From assembly GCA_007695205.1 (NCBI GenBank), contig REEF01000298.1:1-11688 (forward strand): a stretch of DNA of 11,688 nt. Direction: 5' to 3'. The notes beneath the pieces are model-generated. The model did not search any database, was not told the DNA's origin, and worked only from the letters and a program-made list of their open reading frames with translations. The stretch comes from Planctomycetaceae bacterium. GTDB taxonomy: Bacteria > Planctomycetota > Planctomycetia > Pirellulales > Pirellulaceae. Shown here in pieces: positions 1 to 7,200 of the stretch; position 1 is the first letter of the stretch, and every line of letters starts with the position of its first letter. The position numbers were made by a program, and so were the translations under genes.

Positions 1-801
1 CTCCACGCCCAGGGCCCACATGGCAATGTCGTTGTGGTGGATGCCCCAGTCGGTCACCTGCCCGCCGGAATACTCCCACCACCAGCGAAAATTCCAGCCG
101 ATCCGGTTGGGAGTAAAGGGCCGTTCCGCCGCCGGTCCCTGCCAGAAATCCCAGTTCAAGTGGGGTGGGGGATCGGCCAGCGCGAACGGTCCCTGCCGAT
201 CGCCGCGCACCGGGGCCGGATCGACGGATACCAACGCGTGCAATTGGTCGCCCAAGCGGCCGCTACGGGCGATCGCCACGGCCTCGAGGAACCAGCGGTT
301 GAACTCGGTACGCTGCTGTGTGCCCACCTGCAGCACCGCGCCGGTGTCGCGGACCACTTGCTCGATCAGCTTGCCCTCCTGGATGGTCACGGTCAGCGGT
401 TTTTCGCAGTACACGTCTTTGCCCGCCTTCATCGCGTCGATGCACATCATGGCGTGCCAGTGATCGGGCGTACCGATGATGACCACATCGATATCATCGC
501 GTTGGAGCATCTCTCGATAGTCGGCATAGAGCTGGGGTTTACCGTCATACGCGCCGGCAAAACGTTCCGCTGCGTGACGGTCGCAATCGCAGATGGCGAT
601 CATGTTGCCCAAGTTGCCCGCTTGGTGGCTGATGGCAGCTCCACGGGGACCGACACCGATAGTGCCCACGTTCAGGCGATCATTGGCCGATTCCGTGGCG
701 GCGGATCGGCTGGTCCAAACGTAAGGCGCGGTTGCAGCCGTAGCGACGGCCATTGCCGATGTTTTCAGAAAACGTCGCCGATGGTGTCGAGCAGATGTCA
801 T
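1..801 (-). CDS. Gfo/Idh/MocA-family oxidoreductase, Tat-exported, 3' end outside window
   Basis: This partial gene runs off the left edge; 267 codons are visible and no stop is reached. The product is an NAD(P)-dependent dehydrogenase of the Gfo/Idh/MocA family, which typically acts on sugars, inositols or their derivatives. Residues 8-13 (RRRFLK) followed by a hydrophobic Ala-rich stretch form a Tat signal, so the protein is probably exported folded with its cofactor. The Rossmann nucleotide-binding loop is GVGPRG near residues 49-54. TPDHWH near 111-116 and EKPLT near 133-137 are hallmark family motifs, and DWGIHHND near 251-258 matches the conserved His-containing segment of the C-terminal domain. 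The ATG at 801-799 is preceded by AAGGA with 8-nt spacing and places the Tat motif correctly. Planctomycetes carry many paralogs; the substrate cannot be read from the sequence. The family call is firm. Confidence 0.95.
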   Translation of the reverse strand, partial: MTSARHHRRRFLKTSAMAVATAATAPYVWTSRSAATESANDRLNVGTIGVGPRGAAISHQAGNLGNMIAICDCDRHAAERFAGAYDGKPQLYADYREMLQRDDIDVVIIGTPDHWHAMMCIDAMKAGKDVYCEKPLTVTIQEGKLIEQVVRDTGAVLQVGTQQRTEFNRWFLEAVAIARSGRLGDQLHALVSVDPAPVRGDRQGPFALADPPPHLNWDFWQGPAAERPFTPNRIGWNFRWWWEYSGGQVTDWGIHHNDIAMWALGVE

Positions 802-802
802 G

Positions 803-816
803 CGAAGGTTCCTTCG
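803..816 (-). promoter_or_regulatory. Ribosome binding site inside a small palindrome
   Basis: The Shine-Dalgarno sequence of the oxidoreductase gene (AAGGA on the minus strand) lies in the inverted repeat CGAAGG-AA-CCTTCG, which ends 1 nt before the start codon. In mRNA this could form a 5-bp stem with a 4-nt loop containing part of the ribosome binding site. The palindrome is seen directly; a role in restraining translation is inference, and the hairpin is weak. Confidence 0.35.
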
Positions 817-952
817 GTAAGGACTCGGCGGCAGCCCGACTGACCCACGCAGCAAGCCGTTCTGTCCCCGGTTGTTTGCTTCCATTGTCCACCGCAGAAG
901 ATTCGTTGTCCAGGAGATTTTAATACCAAAGAGATAAGGTTTTTTCCGGTAA

Positions 953-1050
953 GCACCGTGCGAGAAACAACTGATGCACTTTCGGGCCCCTCACCCTGCC
1001 CTCTCCCCGGGGGGCGAGGGGACATCGGACAGTTATTTTTCGAACGGTGC
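953..1050. repeat. MITE/REP-like element with terminal inverted repeats and a central GC-rich palindrome
   Basis: The segment 952-973 is an imperfect inverted copy of 1030-1051, with 19 of 22 positions matching; the outer part reads AGCACCG at the left and CGGTGCT at the right. Near the centre, 999-1020 is a second palindrome (CCCTCTCCCC / GGGGCGAGGG, one mismatch) of the GC-rich type that gives PHPALSP-GGEG-like peptides when translated. TAA is present directly at both borders (950-952 and 1051-1053), compatible with a short target-site duplication. It encodes no protein. The combination suggests a small non-autonomous mobile element or an extragenic palindromic repeat unit. The geometry is seen directly; mobility is inferred. 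Confidence 0.6.
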
Positions 1051-1142
1051 TAAGTGGTCGGTGATCGGATCGGCCTTGGCCAACGCAACGGGTGGGCGTG
1101 TTGCGGCATGTTTCGTCATGCCAGCCATCCGGAGGAAGAACC

Positions 1143-1345
1143 GTGCCCGTTCCCCCTAGCGTCGTGCTGCTGATCGAAACTTCCAACGAATATGCTCGGG
1201 GACTGTTGCGGGTATCATGGCATACCTTCGCGAGCGTACCGAAGAACGGCGCAAGCATAAGAGGAAACGCTACCGTCGCCAAACCGGATGGCACCGATGC
1301 GGTGCTTGTCATCGTCGAGATTGCGCTTACGATAGGAGGACCTAG
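1143..1345 (+). pseudogene. Remnant of a XylR-type (AraC-family) sugar-responsive transcriptional regulator
   Basis: A GTG at 1143 with a strong ribosome binding site (GGAGGAAG at 1131-1138) begins a reading frame whose first residues, PPSVVLLIETSNEYARGLLR, match the N-terminus typical of planctomycete XylR-type regulators (periplasmic-binding-protein-like sensor plus C-terminal AraC helix-turn-helix). After the Arg codon at 1209-1211 the expected continuation GIMAYLRER is found only one frame over (1211 onward), so one G appears to be missing. A further degraded match, DAVLVIVEI in the original frame at about 1294-1320, corresponds to the DGVLVRIE-type segment of the family. Nothing of the remaining sensor or of the DNA-binding domain is present; family members are usually around 370-400 residues. 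The remnant frame runs on without a stop into the rhodanese gene. The family match is recalled, not searched. Confidence 0.7.
1306..1333 (+). promoter_or_regulatory. Candidate sigma-70-type promoter for the rhodanese gene
   Basis: TTGTCA at 1306-1311 and TACGAT at 1328-1333 are separated by 16 bp and lie about 50 bp upstream of the rhodanese start codon, inside the regulator remnant. The hexamers match the consensus at 5/6 and 4/6 positions. Such matches occur by chance, so this is a suggestion only. Confidence 0.25.
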
Positions 1346-1382
1346 ACGCTCCAAACAACTCAACGATATCCAGGAGTTTTCG

Positions 1383-2273
1383 ATGAAGACAGCTTGTTTT
1401 ATGCCGGTGTTTTGCCTGCTCTTGTCGGCATCGGGTGCCGGCGACGAAATCCGCTACGCCAAGCCCCAGTTGCTGATGGAACCCGAGGAACTGGCTCGAC
1501 CGGCCGTTGCCCCGCATTATGTGATCTTGGACGCCCGCAAGCGGGAAGCCTTCGAGACCGAACATATCCCGGGCGCTCGCTGGGTGGATCACGATGCTTG
1601 GAGAGCGGAGTTCGAGGACGGCAAGGATCCGGCAGCATGGAGTCGCCGTATCGGCGATTTGGGAATCAGCAGCGATTCGCAAGTGGTCGTGTACGACGAG
1701 GGGAAAGATACGTATGGCGCTCGCATTTGGTGGACGCTACGTTATTGGGGATTAGAGCATGTTCGGCTGCTGAACGGAGGTTGGCACCGATGGCAGTTAT
1801 TGGCGCTACCGACGAATTCCGAGGCTGCCGCGGCAGTACCCGCCGCCGAATTCCGCGTGACAGCTCGAAATCAGCGACTCGCCACGCTCGATCAAGTGCT
1901 GGACTCGCTGAAGGAGAACGGCTGGCAGATTGTCGATGCACGCACGGAAGCGGAGCATTGCGGGATCGATCTGCTGGAAAACCAGCGAGGTGGAGCCATC
2001 CCCCACGCTAAGAACCTGGAATGGACCGCGATGTTCGATCCGGAGACCAAGCAACTGAAGGAGGCTGCCGAGATCAAGCGTCTGCTGAACGCTGCCGGGA
2101 TCGACTTGGATCGCCCGACGGCCAGCCATTGTCAATCGGGAGGCCGAGGGGCGGTGATGGCTTTCGCCCTGGAGTTGATGGGTGCGGAACACGTCCGCAA
2201 CTACTATCGAGGTTGGAGCGAATGGGGAAACCTGGAAACGACGCCGATCATGGTTCCGCCCGCATCGCAATGA
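1383..2273 (+). CDS. Exported two-domain rhodanese (sulfurtransferase)
   Basis: This 296-residue protein is a thiosulfate/3-mercaptopyruvate-type sulfurtransferase, which moves sulfane sulfur to an acceptor such as cyanide or a thiol. Residues 1 to about 19 form a signal peptide (hydrophobic FMPVFCLLLSASGAG), implying export. The N-terminal rhodanese domain (about 40-140: DARKREAFETEHIPGARW, then YDEGKDTYGARIWW) lacks a cysteine at the active-loop position and is structural. The C-terminal domain (about 160-285) has the catalytic loop HCQSGGRG with Cys250, followed by NYYRGWSEW. ATG 1383 is chosen because CAGGAG lies 6 nt upstream and it starts the signal peptide; the frame is open further upstream only because the degraded regulator is in the same phase. 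The Nudix gene follows 55 bp downstream and may be cotranscribed. The family call is secure; the donor is unknown. Confidence 0.92.
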   Translation: MKTACFMPVFCLLLSASGAGDEIRYAKPQLLMEPEELARPAVAPHYVILDARKREAFETEHIPGARWVDHDAWRAEFEDGKDPAAWSRRIGDLGISSDSQVVVYDEGKDTYGARIWWTLRYWGLEHVRLLNGGWHRWQLLALPTNSEAAAAVPAAEFRVTARNQRLATLDQVLDSLKENGWQIVDARTEAEHCGIDLLENQRGGAIPHAKNLEWTAMFDPETKQLKEAAEIKRLLNAAGIDLDRPTASHCQSGGRGAVMAFALELMGAEHVRNYYRGWSEWGNLETTPIMVPPASQ

Positions 2274-2328
2274 ATTGGAAAGATCGGGATCGATTTTCCG
2301 CTGGACATCCATTTAGGAAAGCACGCTG

Positions 2329-2895
2329 ATGACCCAGGCAAGGCCCGCGCCGGAACTGCCCGACACCGAAGTTCTGCTCGAGACCCAGCACCTGCGCCTT
2401 GTTCGACGCGGAACCTGGCAGTATGTCGAACGGCGAAACGTTCACGGTGTCGTTGTCGTCATCCCGATGACTCGGCACGACGAACTGGTGCTGGTGGAAC
2501 AGTATCGCATCCCCGTGGCGGCTCACGTCATCGAACTGTGCGCCGGGTTGGCCGACATCATCGATGGCCAACCCGAACCTTTGGAAACTGCGGCACGTCG
2601 TGAGTTGTTGGAAGAGACCGGCTATCAGGCCGATCGGTTGGAACACCTGTTCGCCGGTCCCCCATCGCCAGGCATCAGCAACGAAATCCTGACGTTCTAC
2701 TATGCGCCGGACGTGGAGCGAGTCGCGGCGGGGGGCGGCACCGATGCGGACGAGGACATTCACGTCCACACGGTTCCGTTGGCGAGCATCGAGAACTGGC
2801 TACAGCAACAGACTGTCCTCGGCAAAGAGATCGACCCCCGCGTGTACGTCGCCGTGTATGTCGCTCGTCATCGCAAAACGAACCGTGTGCCGTAA
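2329..2895 (+). CDS. Nudix hydrolase, ADP-ribose pyrophosphatase-like
   Basis: The product has 188 residues, the usual size for cytoplasmic Nudix hydrolases that split nucleoside diphosphate derivatives such as ADP-ribose into monophosphates. The N-terminal part contains a strand-rich segment (VVVVIPMTRHDELVLVEQYR, about 41-60) as in NudF-type enzymes. The Nudix box runs from G73 to Y99: AARRELLEETGY (88-99) supplies the metal-binding Glu residues E92, E95 and E96. The spacing between the first Gly and the first Glu (G73 to E83) is four residues longer than the canonical Gx5E. ATG 2329 has AGGAAAG a few bases upstream. It follows the rhodanese gene at 55 bp in the same direction. The last codons and the stop lie inside a copy of the intergenic palindromic repeat, so the C-terminus may have been shaped by repeat insertion. 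The exact substrate is not known. Confidence 0.88.
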   Translation: MTQARPAPELPDTEVLLETQHLRLVRRGTWQYVERRNVHGVVVVIPMTRHDELVLVEQYRIPVAAHVIELCAGLADIIDGQPEPLETAARRELLEETGYQADRLEHLFAGPPSPGISNEILTFYYAPDVERVAAGGGTDADEDIHVHTVPLASIENWLQQQTVLGKEIDPRVYVAVYVARHRKTNRVP

Positions 2896-2981
2896 CCTCC
2901 GGCCAACCCACTCCGTGTGCTGTAAACTGCAGACGGCACACGGAGTGTGCAATAGACGGCGGACGGCACACGGAGTGTGCC
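2883..2981. repeat. Cluster of four short palindromic repeats, two in each orientation
   Basis: The core ACGGCACACGG (or its extension GCACACGGAGT) occurs at 2883-2893 and 2910-2920 in inverted orientation and at 2932-2950 and 2962-2980 in direct orientation. The two direct copies share 19 identical bases and are offset by exactly 30 bp. The first copy overlaps the last codons and stop of the Nudix gene. Each full copy is itself a palindrome (GGCACAC-GGA-GTGTGCC), and the inverted and direct pairs could also fold into one larger cruciform. It resembles a repeat I recall from planctomycete intergenic regions and sits between two convergent genes. Confidence 0.8.
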
Positions 2982-3000
2982 TGCTACAATTTAGTTATTT
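2965..3000 (+). terminator. Likely transcription terminator of the rhodanese-Nudix unit
   Basis: A perfect 7-bp stem (GGCACAC / GTGTGCC, loop GGA) at 2965-2981 is followed by an A/T-rich stretch with several T runs (2986-3000). The stem also reads as a hairpin on the minus strand, so it may separate the two convergent transcripts. The U tract is interrupted, so termination efficiency is uncertain. Confidence 0.5.
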
Positions 3001-3024
3001 CTGTAGGGTCGCGACGAAGTTGGT

Positions 3025-3987
3025 TCAGTAGATCTGGGGAACTATCGTCTGGTCGTGAATCGGCGGACGGATGTAACTGTTGTCGGTTTTGCGAGGCGGC
3101 AGGTCGAACGGTGCGGGCGTCAGGTCCTCGTAGTCGAACAGACTGAGCAGGTGGCTGATACAATTCAGTCGAGCGGCCTTTTTCGAATCGGAGGGCACGA
3201 CGTACCAAGGTGCCTGTTTGATGTCGGTGACCGCAAACATCTCGTCTTTGGCTTTGGAGTATTCGACCCAGCGTTCGCGAGACTGCATATCCATCGGACT
3301 CAGCTTCCAACGTTTCGTCGGATCCTGGATACGGCGTTGAAAGCGCCGTTCTTGCTCTTCGTTGCTGACCGAAAACCAGTACTTGATCAACGTGATCCCC
3401 GCACGGACCAGCATCCGCTCGAACTCGGGGCACGATCTGAGGAACTCGCGGTACTGATCCTCGGTGCAGAATTCCATCACACGTTCGACCCCCGCCCGAT
3501 TGTACCAACTGCGGTCGAAGATCACCATTTCAGCGGCTGCGGGCAGGTGAGCCACATAGCGCTGAAAATACCACTGCGTTTTTTCGCGTTCGGTGGGTGA
3601 CGGCAGCGCGACGACTCGGCAGATGCGCGGGTTCAAGCACTCGGTGATCCGCTTGATGGTGCCTCCCTTGCCCGCCGCGTCGCGACCTTCACAGATGATC
3701 ACGACCTTCATCTTTTCGTGGACAATCCAATGCTGGAGCTTGACCAGCTCGATGTGTAATTCGGCCAGTCGCCGTCCGTACTCGCGACGACTAAGCCCCT
3801 TGGAAGGCACTCGCAGGTCGGGGGTCCCAACGATCTCGCTCAGCTCGGGTGTTGCCGCAATCCCCGTCGATGTCCCGGTATCGCCCGGGATCTCGTTCGG
3901 CGTCTCGGTGACCCCGACGACCGAAACGGACGATGCGGGGATGGCCTGCTTCTTTCCCCGGTTCTTCTTCGTTTTATCTTTGCTCAT
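3025..3987 (-). CDS. ppk2: Polyphosphate kinase 2 (PPK2), probably class I
   Basis: This 320-residue cytoplasmic enzyme transfers phosphate between polyphosphate and nucleotides; single-domain PPK2 proteins usually make NTPs from NDPs at the expense of polyphosphate. The Walker A motif is EGRDAAGKGGTIKR (100-113), with the PPK2-typical GRDAAGKGG. The Walker B/lid region is VIFDRSWYNRAGVERV (155-170). KYWFSVSNEEQERRF (203-216), DPTKRWKLSP (222-231) and APWYVVPSDSKKAARLN (259-275) are further family segments. Residues 1-63 are a Lys-rich then Ser/Thr/Pro/Gly-rich extension with no visible domain, preceding the conserved start SRREYGRRLAELHIELVKLQ. ATG 3987 is supported by CAGGAG 6 nt upstream on the minus strand. 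It is convergent with the Nudix gene and divergent from the multi-haem gene. A near-palindrome about 50 bp upstream could be an operator. Confidence 0.95.
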   Translation of the reverse strand: MSKDKTKKNRGKKQAIPASSVSVVGVTETPNEIPGDTGTSTGIAATPELSEIVGTPDLRVPSKGLSRREYGRRLAELHIELVKLQHWIVHEKMKVVIICEGRDAAGKGGTIKRITECLNPRICRVVALPSPTEREKTQWYFQRYVAHLPAAAEMVIFDRSWYNRAGVERVMEFCTEDQYREFLRSCPEFERMLVRAGITLIKYWFSVSNEEQERRFQRRIQDPTKRWKLSPMDMQSRERWVEYSKAKDEMFAVTDIKQAPWYVVPSDSKKAARLNCISHLLSLFDYEDLTPAPFDLPPRKTDNSYIRPPIHDQTIVPQIY

Positions 3988-4034
3988 ACTCGGCTCCTGC
4001 GTCAGCGGATGGCCGCTTGATCAAATCGCATATT

Positions 4035-4049
4035 AGGACCACTGGTCCT
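4035..4049. promoter_or_regulatory. 15-bp near-perfect palindrome upstream of the PPK2 gene, possible operator
   Basis: AGGACCA-C-TGGTCCT is a perfect 7-bp inverted repeat around one central base. It lies 48-62 bp upstream of the PPK2 start codon, a position suited to a dimeric regulator binding near the promoter. The protein that might bind is unknown. The arms are too close for a typical RNA hairpin with all pairs formed, which favours a DNA site. Confidence 0.35.
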
Positions 4050-4066
4050 CGAACTCTACCTCGTAG

Positions 4067-4089
4067 GATGCCCCAAGGCACGGGGCATC
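4067..4089. repeat. Stem-loop with 8-bp perfect arms in the divergent region
   Basis: GATGCCCC at 4067-4074 and GGGGCATC at 4082-4089 are exact inverted copies with a 7-nt loop (AAGGCAC). It lies between the PPK2 gene and the multi-haem gene. There is no T run after it on either strand long enough to call a terminator. It could be an extragenic palindromic unit or part of a 5' leader of PPK2; the function is unknown. Confidence 0.5.
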
Positions 4090-4190
4090 TGTCAGAAAAC
4101 ACGCCGAAACCACATTAGACAAACATCTTCATCACAATGCAAGCAATACTCCAGCTCATCAATCGGGATTCGAAGGTAGGCTTTGCCGGA

Positions 4191-4220
4191 TTGGCAGTTG
4201 ACCGGCCTTGGTGGTATACT
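4191..4220 (+). promoter_or_regulatory. Candidate sigma-70-type promoter of the multi-haem gene
   Basis: TTGGCA at 4191-4196 and TATACT at 4215-4220 are separated by 18 bp and would start transcription roughly 60 bp upstream of the ATG at 4288. Both hexamers match the consensus at 5/6 positions. This is the best promoter-like match I found in the window. Confidence 0.45.
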
Positions 4221-4287
4221 GATCCAAATGCATTTATCTCGGGGGTTCAACCGAGCGAACGGGACGTTTTTTAAATGGGAGGGAAAG

Positions 4288-7200
4288 ATGCGCACCGCGC
4301 GATGGATCGTAACGATCTTGATGGTTTTGGCTCTGTTCGCCACGGCGCACGCCTTTGCCGAGGATGCGGCGCCAGCTAATGCGGATCCTGTCGAGCAGGA
4401 GTTTCAATCGTTGCTGGACGCCCCGCTGTTGTTCACGCGGCGTCATTCGTACTCGGGCATCCACATCTACGACACGTTTTACAAGTGGCCGCCCGGCGGC
4501 GGTGGAATCTACATTCTTGAGAATCCTTCGGAGCCGCGAAGTCGGTGGCGAATCCGGCCGGTGATCGATCCGACGACTCCCGAGACATTGGGCGAGGGTG
4601 TCTACGACGAACCGAACCTGCACTGGGACGCCCAGAAGTTGTTGTTCACGTTCAAGGGCGAACCGTCGGGTAGCACGGCCATTTACGAGATCGGTATCGA
4701 CGGATACGGGTTGAGGCAGATCAGCGATCCGAGTGACATGTGCGATTTCTATCACGGTTCGCAGGGCGGACAGCACGACGTGTATCCGGCATACCTGCCG
4801 GACGACCGCATCGTCTTTTTGTCAACTCGGCCTAGCGGCCTGGTGCCTTGCAATAACACGGGCGTGGCGATCCTGCACGTGATGAATGCAGACGGCTCGG
4901 ATATGCACCCGATCTCGGTGAACAATGTCAACGAATTCGACCCGGCGATCATGCCCGACGGTCGCATTCTGTTCGGTCGGTGGGAGTACGTCGACAAGAA
5001 CGCGTTGACGATCCAGTCGCTGTGGAGCGTCAATCCGGATGGCACTCAAGAGACGGCCGTTTTCGCCAACAACATGGTCTTCCCGGAAGCGATCCTCGAT
5101 GCGCGTCCGGTCCCTGGTACGCCTCTGATCGTTGGCACATTCGCCAAGCATAACGCCCCACCGCGAGGCACGATCGCGCTGATCGATCCGCGCCTGGGCA
5201 AGAATGGAACCGAGGGGATCATCAATCTGGAGTTTCCCGACGATCCGACCCGCGATACGGGCAATTCGTGCGAGCCGTGGCCGGTGACCCCCGAGGTATT
5301 CCTGTTCAGTGGACGTCCCGAGGGGCATTCACGGAACACGATCGAGATGATCGATCGCCAAGGACGGCGTAGGACGTTATTGTCCGACCCGGACATCTGT
5401 TTGCACTCGCCGATGCTGGTCAAACCACAAGTGCGTCCCCCGATCATCCCCACATCGGTCGATCGACAGAAAACGACGGGCACTTTTTTCGTCCAGGATG
5501 TCTATCAAGGACTGCCCGGCGTCGAGCGCGGCGAGGTCCAGTATCTGCGGGTGATCGAAGAGACCTCACGGATCACTCCCACGACGATGGGCGGCAGCCC
5601 GTACAACCAGACGTTCCTGGTCAGCGCGGCATTGGCGTTTGGCGCGAAGAACTACTTGGGGATCGCGCCGGTGGAAGAGGACGGTTCGGCCTATTTCGAG
5701 GTGCCTTCGGGACGCGCGGTCTATCTCCAAGCGTTGGACGGGGACGGCCGTTTGGTGCAGAGCATGCGGACGTTCATCCAGGCGGCGCCGGGGACGACTC
5801 GGTCCTGCATCGGCTGCCACGAGCCCAAAGCGGCTACCCCGGCCGCTCATGCGCCGCTGGCCGAACTGTTGGACCGTCAGCCGCATCGGCTGCAGCCGGA
5901 ATCCTGGGGCAGCGGCTACGTCGATTACCCCAGCATGGTGCAGCCCGTATTGGACAATCATTGCGTCCGCTGCCATGGCGGTCCGGAAGGGTTCGGCGGC
6001 GGAATGGATCTGTCCGGCGGCTGGACCGAACACTTTAACATCAGCTACGAAAACCTGGTGAATCGCCGCGAGACGCAATTGGAAGCGTACTGGATCGCGG
6101 GGATCGACTGCATGAACGGCACGGCGCTGTGGTCGTCCCAGATCTTCCCGCCTCGCGCTCACGGTTCGGGTGCCGCCCCGCTGGCGGAACTGCTGGTCCA
6201 AGGTCACGAGGGCCGTATCCCGGACCTGACTCGCGCCGAACGGGATCTGCTGATGGCCTGGATGGACTCCAACGGACTGTACCACGGTACGTGGAATTTC
6301 ACCGAGGCTGGCTGCGCGATCAAAGATTGGGGCAAGATGCAGTCCGCCCTGGTGGCTCGCATGCAGGCGGCAGGGTGCCTGGAGTGCCACGGGGATGGGA
6401 ACAACCCGCATTTCTTCGAGAGCGATTGGGTCAATCTGCGCGATCCGCAGTGGAGCCGCATCTTGCGAGCACCGCTTGCCGCCGATGACGATGGATACGG
6501 ATTGGAGATGTGCCGGGACCGGTCGATCGATCCTCAGAACCGGCGAGTTCAATTGCTGGTGCGCGGATACGCCCACGCGGTCCAGCCGCCCGAAGCGTTT
6601 CCCAGACGTCAGTGGCAAACGCCGGATACCAGCGGACCACCGGTGATCGGATTCGCCTCGACCCAGGACGAACACTACCAAGCCATGTTGGAGATCATCC
6701 GCCATGCTCGCGAGCAGACGCTGGCCAATCCACGCGTCGATATGCCGGGCGCCGAGCTGATCGCGGGTGCGTCCCGCATGTTCATCCCACCGCCCGTCCC
6801 GGAGAGAGCACCACCACTGGAAGCCACGCTTGGCGACGATGGCGTGGTGCTGTTGCGATGGGACCAGTCCGCCGAGACGATCGGGCTGGAGGCGAAACTC
6901 TTCCGAGGCAAGCAAGCCGACTTTGCGCCCGAAGACGGAACCCAGTTGATCCGCAGCGAATTGGCCAGTTACCTGGACCGGGATGCACCGACGGGCGCCC
7001 AGCATTATGCGTTGCTGCTGGCATCCAACGGCCAGCGGAGTCGACCGTCGCGGTTGACCGTCCAGGTCCCGCCGCCCGTGCCGCCGGATGCACCGACCGA
7101 GGTGATCGCGTTGCCCGCTTCGGGCGCCGTCCGCCTGAGATGGCAGGCTCCCGCTTTGCCGGTCATCGGTTACCACGTGTATCGCAGCGACGGCCCGGAC

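Larger units (their letters stand above)
802..1142. other. Divergent intergenic region without a gene
   Basis: These 341 bases separate the minus-strand oxidoreductase from the plus-strand regulator remnant. They contain the MITE/REP-like element at 953-1050 described separately. The rest (802-950 and 1053-1130) holds no open frame with recognisable content. Both promoters of the flanking genes should lie here, but I could not find a convincing -35/-10 pair in either direction. Confidence 0.6.
3988..4287. other. Divergent intergenic region between PPK2 and the multi-haem gene
   Basis: These 300 bases contain the palindrome at 4035-4049, the stem-loop at 4067-4089 and the candidate promoter at 4191-4220, each listed separately. 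It is visibly more A/T-rich than the flanking genes between 4091 and 4150. No small open frame with a ribosome binding site was found. Confidence 0.6.

Noticed and set aside
34..843. 269-codon plus-strand frame
   Set aside because: It is a shadow of the Gfo/Idh/MocA gene on the minus strand, which has clear family motifs.
974..1159. Short frame starting with MHFRAPHPALSPGGEG
   Set aside because: The peptide is a translation of the GC-rich palindrome in the MITE-like element; similar peptides appear wherever such repeats occur. No ribosome binding site.
2932..2980. Possible CRISPR-like direct repeats
   Set aside because: Only two direct copies with an 11-nt gap, each a palindrome; two more copies are inverted. 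There is no array and no cas gene.
2702..3031. 109-codon frame containing repeated AHGVC peptides
   Set aside because: It overlaps the Nudix gene in another frame and its repeated peptides come from the intergenic palindromic repeat.
4192..4206. Sigma-54-like GG-N10-GC pattern (TGGCAG...GGC)
   Set aside because: Only the GG and GC pairs and part of the first box match; the conserved TT before the GC is missing. The sigma-70-type pair at 4191-4220 fits better.
4198..4220. TTGACC and TATACT as a promoter pair
   Set aside because: The spacing is only 11 bp, too short for sigma-70; the TTGGCA at 4191 gives an 18-bp spacing.
4183..4287. Upstream extension of the multi-haem gene to 4183
   Set aside because: The ATG at 4288 has a strong ribosome binding site and begins a clear signal peptide; the extension would bury it and would include the promoter-like sequence.
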